Source: Halanaerobium saccharolyticum (GTDB lineage Bacteria > Bacillota > Halanaerobiia > Halanaerobiales > Halanaerobiaceae). Taken from it: 48,274 nt of DNA. The translations under genes and the position numbers were made by a program. Below the pieces are notes generated by a model. It did not search any database, was not told where the DNA came from, and worked only from the letters and a program-made list of their open reading frames with translations. This document shows, one piece after another, positions 46,193 through 48,274 of this stretch (positions are counted from its first letter, which is position 1; each line of letters starts with the position of its first letter). The stretch is taken from the NCBI RefSeq assembly GCF_004362045.1, contig NZ_SNWX01000024.1:1-48274 (forward strand). The letters run 5' to 3'.

Positions 46193-47332
46193 TTACTTAG
46201 TGCTGAAATCATAAATTGTGGTTGTTTTATAAACTTCATTTGGTCTTAAGATTGTAGAAGGAAAATGATTCACATTAGGAGAATTAGGAAAATGCTGGGT
46301 TTCTAAACAAATTGCATCATGCTTATTATATACCTTATCATATTTTCCAGTAATACTTCCATCTAAAAAGTTGCCGCTGTAAAACTGTACTCCTGGCTCA
46401 GTAGTATAAACTTCCATAAAGATTCCAGTCGCCGGAGAATATACACTGGCTGCCACTTGATCTAAATCTCCTTCTGTATTTAAAACATAATTATGATCAT
46501 ATCCAGCTCCATTTTCTAATTGAACAAAATCTTCTTCTATTCTTTTTCCTACTCTGGTTGCTTCTCTAAAGTCAAGTGGTGTACCTTCTAAACTAGCAAT
46601 AGCTCCTGTAGGAATCCACTCATCATCAATAGGAGTATAATAATCAGCATTTATCATAAGTTGATGATCTAATGCAGTATCATTAACTCCATTTAGATTG
46701 AAATAGGAATGGTTAGTTAAATTTACGGGAGTTGCCTTGTCAGTTACTGCCATATAATCTATTACAACAGAATTATTATCGGTTAAAGTATAAGTAACTT
46801 TTATATCCAGATTACCTGGATAACCTTCCTCTCCATCTTTACTAAGATAGTTTAAAACAATTGACACGTCATTATTATTTTCAACAGCTTTTATTTTCCA
46901 GACCCTCTTATCAAAACCAACAAACCCTCCATGTAAGTGATTGTCACCATTATTTTGTGCTATATGATAAGTTTTGCCGTCAAGAGTGAATTGTCCATCA
47001 GCAATTCTATTTCCATATCTACCAATTACTGGCCCAAAATAATTTGGGTTTTCTATATAACCTTTTAGACTCTCTAGACCTAAGACAACATCTACTAAAT
47101 CTCCATTTTTGTCTGGTACTTTTAAAGCAGTTATTCTACCACCATAATTAGTCACTTTCATCTGTGCTCCATTATTATTAGTCACAGTGTATAAATATAC
47201 CTGCTCACCCCGATATTGTCCCCAGTTTTCCATTTTTACACTAACTGCTCCAGCCATAATTGTACCCATTAAAAGAAGAACAAAAGTCAAAACAAGAGAA
47301 ATTAACGCCCGATGAAAAGTTTTACTTAACAT
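46193..47332 (-). CDS. galM: secreted aldose 1-epimerase (mutarotase)
   Basis: Converts alpha and beta anomers of aldose sugars. The 379-residue protein starts with a signal peptide (about 1-29: basic start, hydrophobic core, AGA before the cut). The mature part has the family residues: GNRIADGQFTL, the catalytic His in NHLHGGFVGFDKRVW, the second His in LTNHSYFNLNG and the catalytic Glu in CLETQHFPNSPN. The ATG follows AAGGGGG. Export is not universal for the family, so it probably works on extracellular or periplasmic sugars. It is isolated from the glp genes by its own terminator and promoter. Confidence 0.93.
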   Translation of the reverse strand: MLSKTFHRALISLVLTFVLLLMGTIMAGAVSVKMENWGQYRGEQVYLYTVTNNNGAQMKVTNYGGRITALKVPDKNGDLVDVVLGLESLKGYIENPNYFGPVIGRYGNRIADGQFTLDGKTYHIAQNNGDNHLHGGFVGFDKRVWKIKAVENNNDVSIVLNYLSKDGEEGYPGNLDIKVTYTLTDNNSVVIDYMAVTDKATPVNLTNHSYFNLNGVNDTALDHQLMINADYYTPIDDEWIPTGAIASLEGTPLDFREATRVGKRIEEDFVQLENGAGYDHNYVLNTEGDLDQVAASVYSPATGIFMEVYTTEPGVQFYSGNFLDGSITGKYDKVYNKHDAICLETQHFPNSPNVNHFPSTILRPNEVYKTTTIYDFSTK

Positions 47333-47459
47333 ATTACTCTAACCCCCTTAAGTTTTTAAAAACAGTTAAAAATAAATCTATTCATAGATATAGATAAATA
47401 CATTAATTAACTGAATGAACTTAAATTAGTCAGATGAGGAGTTTAACATAAAGGAGATC

Positions 47460-47480
47460 TCCCTTATTTGAAATAAGGGA
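47460..47480. promoter_or_regulatory. 21-bp perfect palindrome upstream of galM (possible operator)
   Basis: Arms TCCCTTATTT and AAATAAGGGA surround one central base. It overlaps a smaller palindrome, GGAGATCTCC, at 47453-47462. This symmetry fits a dimeric repressor site about 130 bases before the galM start. No regulator gene is adjacent. Confidence 0.55.
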
Positions 47481-47631
47481 TAATAAACAAATAAACTTAA
47501 TCAAATAATGTATGTATTGCGGAGTGTTAGATGAGGAATTGCTTAAAAGAAAATGAACTAATGATCAATTATAGTTTTAATTTAAATTATTAAATATCAA
47601 CTCTAAAAAATTTGAATTTCTGATTAATTGC

Positions 47632-47662
47632 ACTACCTTAATTCACAGAAAATTAAGGTAGT
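47632..47662 (-). other. stem-loop in the galM leader
   Basis: A 12-bp perfect stem (ACTACCTTAATT and AATTAAGGTAGT) with a seven-base loop. It has no T-run on either strand, so it is not an ordinary terminator. It would lie about 30 bases into the transcript from the promoter at 47698-47726. Confidence 0.6.
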
Positions 47663-47697
47663 TCATCATAAAAAATTTTAGGATTTATCTGATTATT

Positions 47698-47726
47698 ATA
47701 ATAGCATCTGATTCCTAAATTGTCAA
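47698..47726 (-). promoter_or_regulatory. strong sigma-A promoter upstream of galM
   Basis: TTGACA (47726-47721), a 17-base spacer ending in TGC, and TATTAT (47703-47698). The start point near 47691 gives a 5' leader of about 360 bases before galM. The 47333-47770 gap holds no gene I can support, only this promoter and the two inverted repeats. Confidence 0.8.
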
Positions 47727-47770
47727 GTAATTATGGGAATATTTAGAATTTTTAATTTAAATAAAAAAAG

Positions 47771-47886
47771 GACCGGCAGTGACCTACTCTCCCACATCGT
47801 TACCAATGCAGTACCATAGGCGCTGGAGGACTTAACTTTTGTGTTCGAGATGGGAACAAGTGTTGCCCCTCCGCAATTACCACCGG
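47771..47886 (-). rRNA. rrf: 5S ribosomal RNA
   Basis: A complete 5S rRNA of about 116 bases. Typical blocks on the minus strand are CCATCTCGAACAC, GTTAAGTCCTCCAGCGCC and GGGAGAGTAGGTCACTGCC, with the terminal stem CCGGTGGT/ and its partner. A run of seven T follows the 3' end, so the rRNA operon ends here. It is downstream of 23S, in the 23S-5S order. Confidence 0.96.
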
Positions 47887-47907
47887 AAATTTAAAAATTT
47901 TTCATTT

Positions 47908-47952
47908 TATGACGCATGGTCAAATTTTTGTTAGCACATCGATTGCGTCATA
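47908..47952 (-). other. hairpin just upstream of 5S rRNA
   Basis: Nine-base arms TATGACGCA and TGCGTCATA enclose a loop of about 27 bases in the 23S-5S spacer. It may guide processing of the 5S precursor. Confidence 0.5.
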
Positions 47953-48009
47953 TATTTACATGTAATTCTGCTCTTTTCTCTTATGTAATTGATCTTTTCA
48001 CTTTGAGAA

Positions 48010-48188
48010 AAGATAACAGAATTTCTGTTTTAATTTCAGACCTTATTAATTTAGCTTTTTATCACTTTTTGAAGGTTAAAAAAGAAAGCTGTTTGAGCGC
48101 AGCGAGTTCTTTCTTTTACTGAAAAAAGTTATCAAAAGCGTTAAAAATTAATTGGTCTTTGAAATTAAAAACTGTAAATTCAAAGATA
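48010..48188. repeat. long imperfect inverted repeat in the 23S-5S spacer
   Basis: About 75 bases on each side are near-complementary around a centre containing GAGCGCAGCGAG (about 48095-48106). Matching blocks include TTTTAATTTC, AGACC, TTAATTT, GCTTTT and AAGAAAG, each mirrored on the other side. The spacer of about 317 bases contains no tRNA and no believable gene. Confidence 0.7.
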
Positions 48189-48203
48189 CATATAGGAAAT
48201 AAT

Positions 48204-48274
48204 GATTAAGCCCTCGATCTATTAGTACCAGTTAGCTTAATGTATTACTACACTTACACCTCTGGCCTATCTAC
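48204..48274 (-). rRNA. rrl: 23S ribosomal RNA, 3' end (partial)
   Basis: The minus strand reads GTAGATAGGCCAGAGGTGTAAG and ends in GTACTAATAGATCGAGGGC followed by TTAATC, which is the conserved 3' end of bacterial 23S rRNA. The gene continues past the window edge. The exact 3' end is uncertain by a few bases. Confidence 0.93.

Noticed and set aside
47916-48122. A 68-codon plus-strand frame in the 23S-5S spacer
   Set aside because: It lies in transcribed spacer on the opposite strand and follows the inverted-repeat sequence; no ribosome site or homology is visible.
47333-48203. tRNA genes near the rRNA operon
   Set aside because: No cloverleaf, T-arm GTTCRA block or acceptor stem was seen in the spacer or downstream of 5S.

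Overview
The window looks like a chromosomal segment from a low-GC, anaerobic member of the Firmicutes/Halanaerobiota type, most likely Halanaerobium or a close relative. This rests on the Firmicute-style division and wall cluster ending in ylm genes, divIVA and a T-box-controlled ileS, the meso-DAP-type MurE, the V-type ATPase, Gram-positive-style HPr, GlpP and PerR, and the AT-rich composition. The genus is an inference; no database search was possible. Nearly every gene lies on the minus strand, so the biological reading order runs from high to low coordinates. The only plus-strand gene is the perR-like regulator at 31796-32188.

Layout by increasing coordinate. (1) 113-5499: the start of a V-type ATPase operon (subunits H, C and I; the operon continues outside the window), directly preceded by a response regulator and a histidine kinase. 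(2) 5654-8788: ileS with its terminator, a T-box leader and a consensus promoter. (3) 8840-28316: a long division and peptidoglycan cluster. In reading order it is mraZ, rsmH, ftsL-like, a PASTA penicillin-binding protein, murE, murF, mraY, murD, ftsW, murG, murC, ftsQ, ftsA, ftsZ, an HlyD-like protein, yggS, yggT, ylmH and divIVA. sepF, usually found between yggS and yggT, is absent from that position, and so is murB. (4) 28411-31684: trpS, ddl and dinB as a compact operon. (5) 31720-33048: a PerR-type regulator divergent from trpS and convergent with an unusual fusion of an AhpD-like domain with RNase HI. (6) 33132-46021: a glycerol and dihydroxyacetone regulon with glpF, glpK, a three-gene FAD/Fe-S glycerol-3-phosphate dehydrogenase set, a chemoreceptor, glpP, dhaK, dhaL, dhaM, HPr and enzyme I. 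(7) 46065-47726: a secreted aldose 1-epimerase with a long leader. (8) 47771-48274: 5S rRNA, the 23S-5S spacer and the 3' end of 23S rRNA.

The genes of region 6 fit one pathway. GlpF admits glycerol, GlpK phosphorylates it, and the GlpA-like trio oxidises glycerol-3-phosphate to dihydroxyacetone phosphate. DhaK, DhaL and DhaM phosphorylate dihydroxyacetone with phosphate from enzyme I and HPr. GlpK carries the histidine used in Firmicutes for activation by phospho-HPr, so the PTS proteins may feed both branches. GlpP is an RNA antiterminator. The glpF leader contains the expected terminator plus a mutually exclusive alternative hairpin, and glpP has its own promoter inside the end of the chemoreceptor gene. 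Glycerol is a plausible key substrate in hypersaline water, where algae make it as an osmolyte; that ecological link is inference.

The strongest candidates for something new are the AhpD-RNase HI fusion next to PerR, the RNA switch before glpF, the promoter/terminator overlap before glpP, the long inverted repeat in the 23S-5S spacer, and the HlyD-for-SepF arrangement in the division cluster. No CRISPR array, phage, transposase or tRNA gene was seen.
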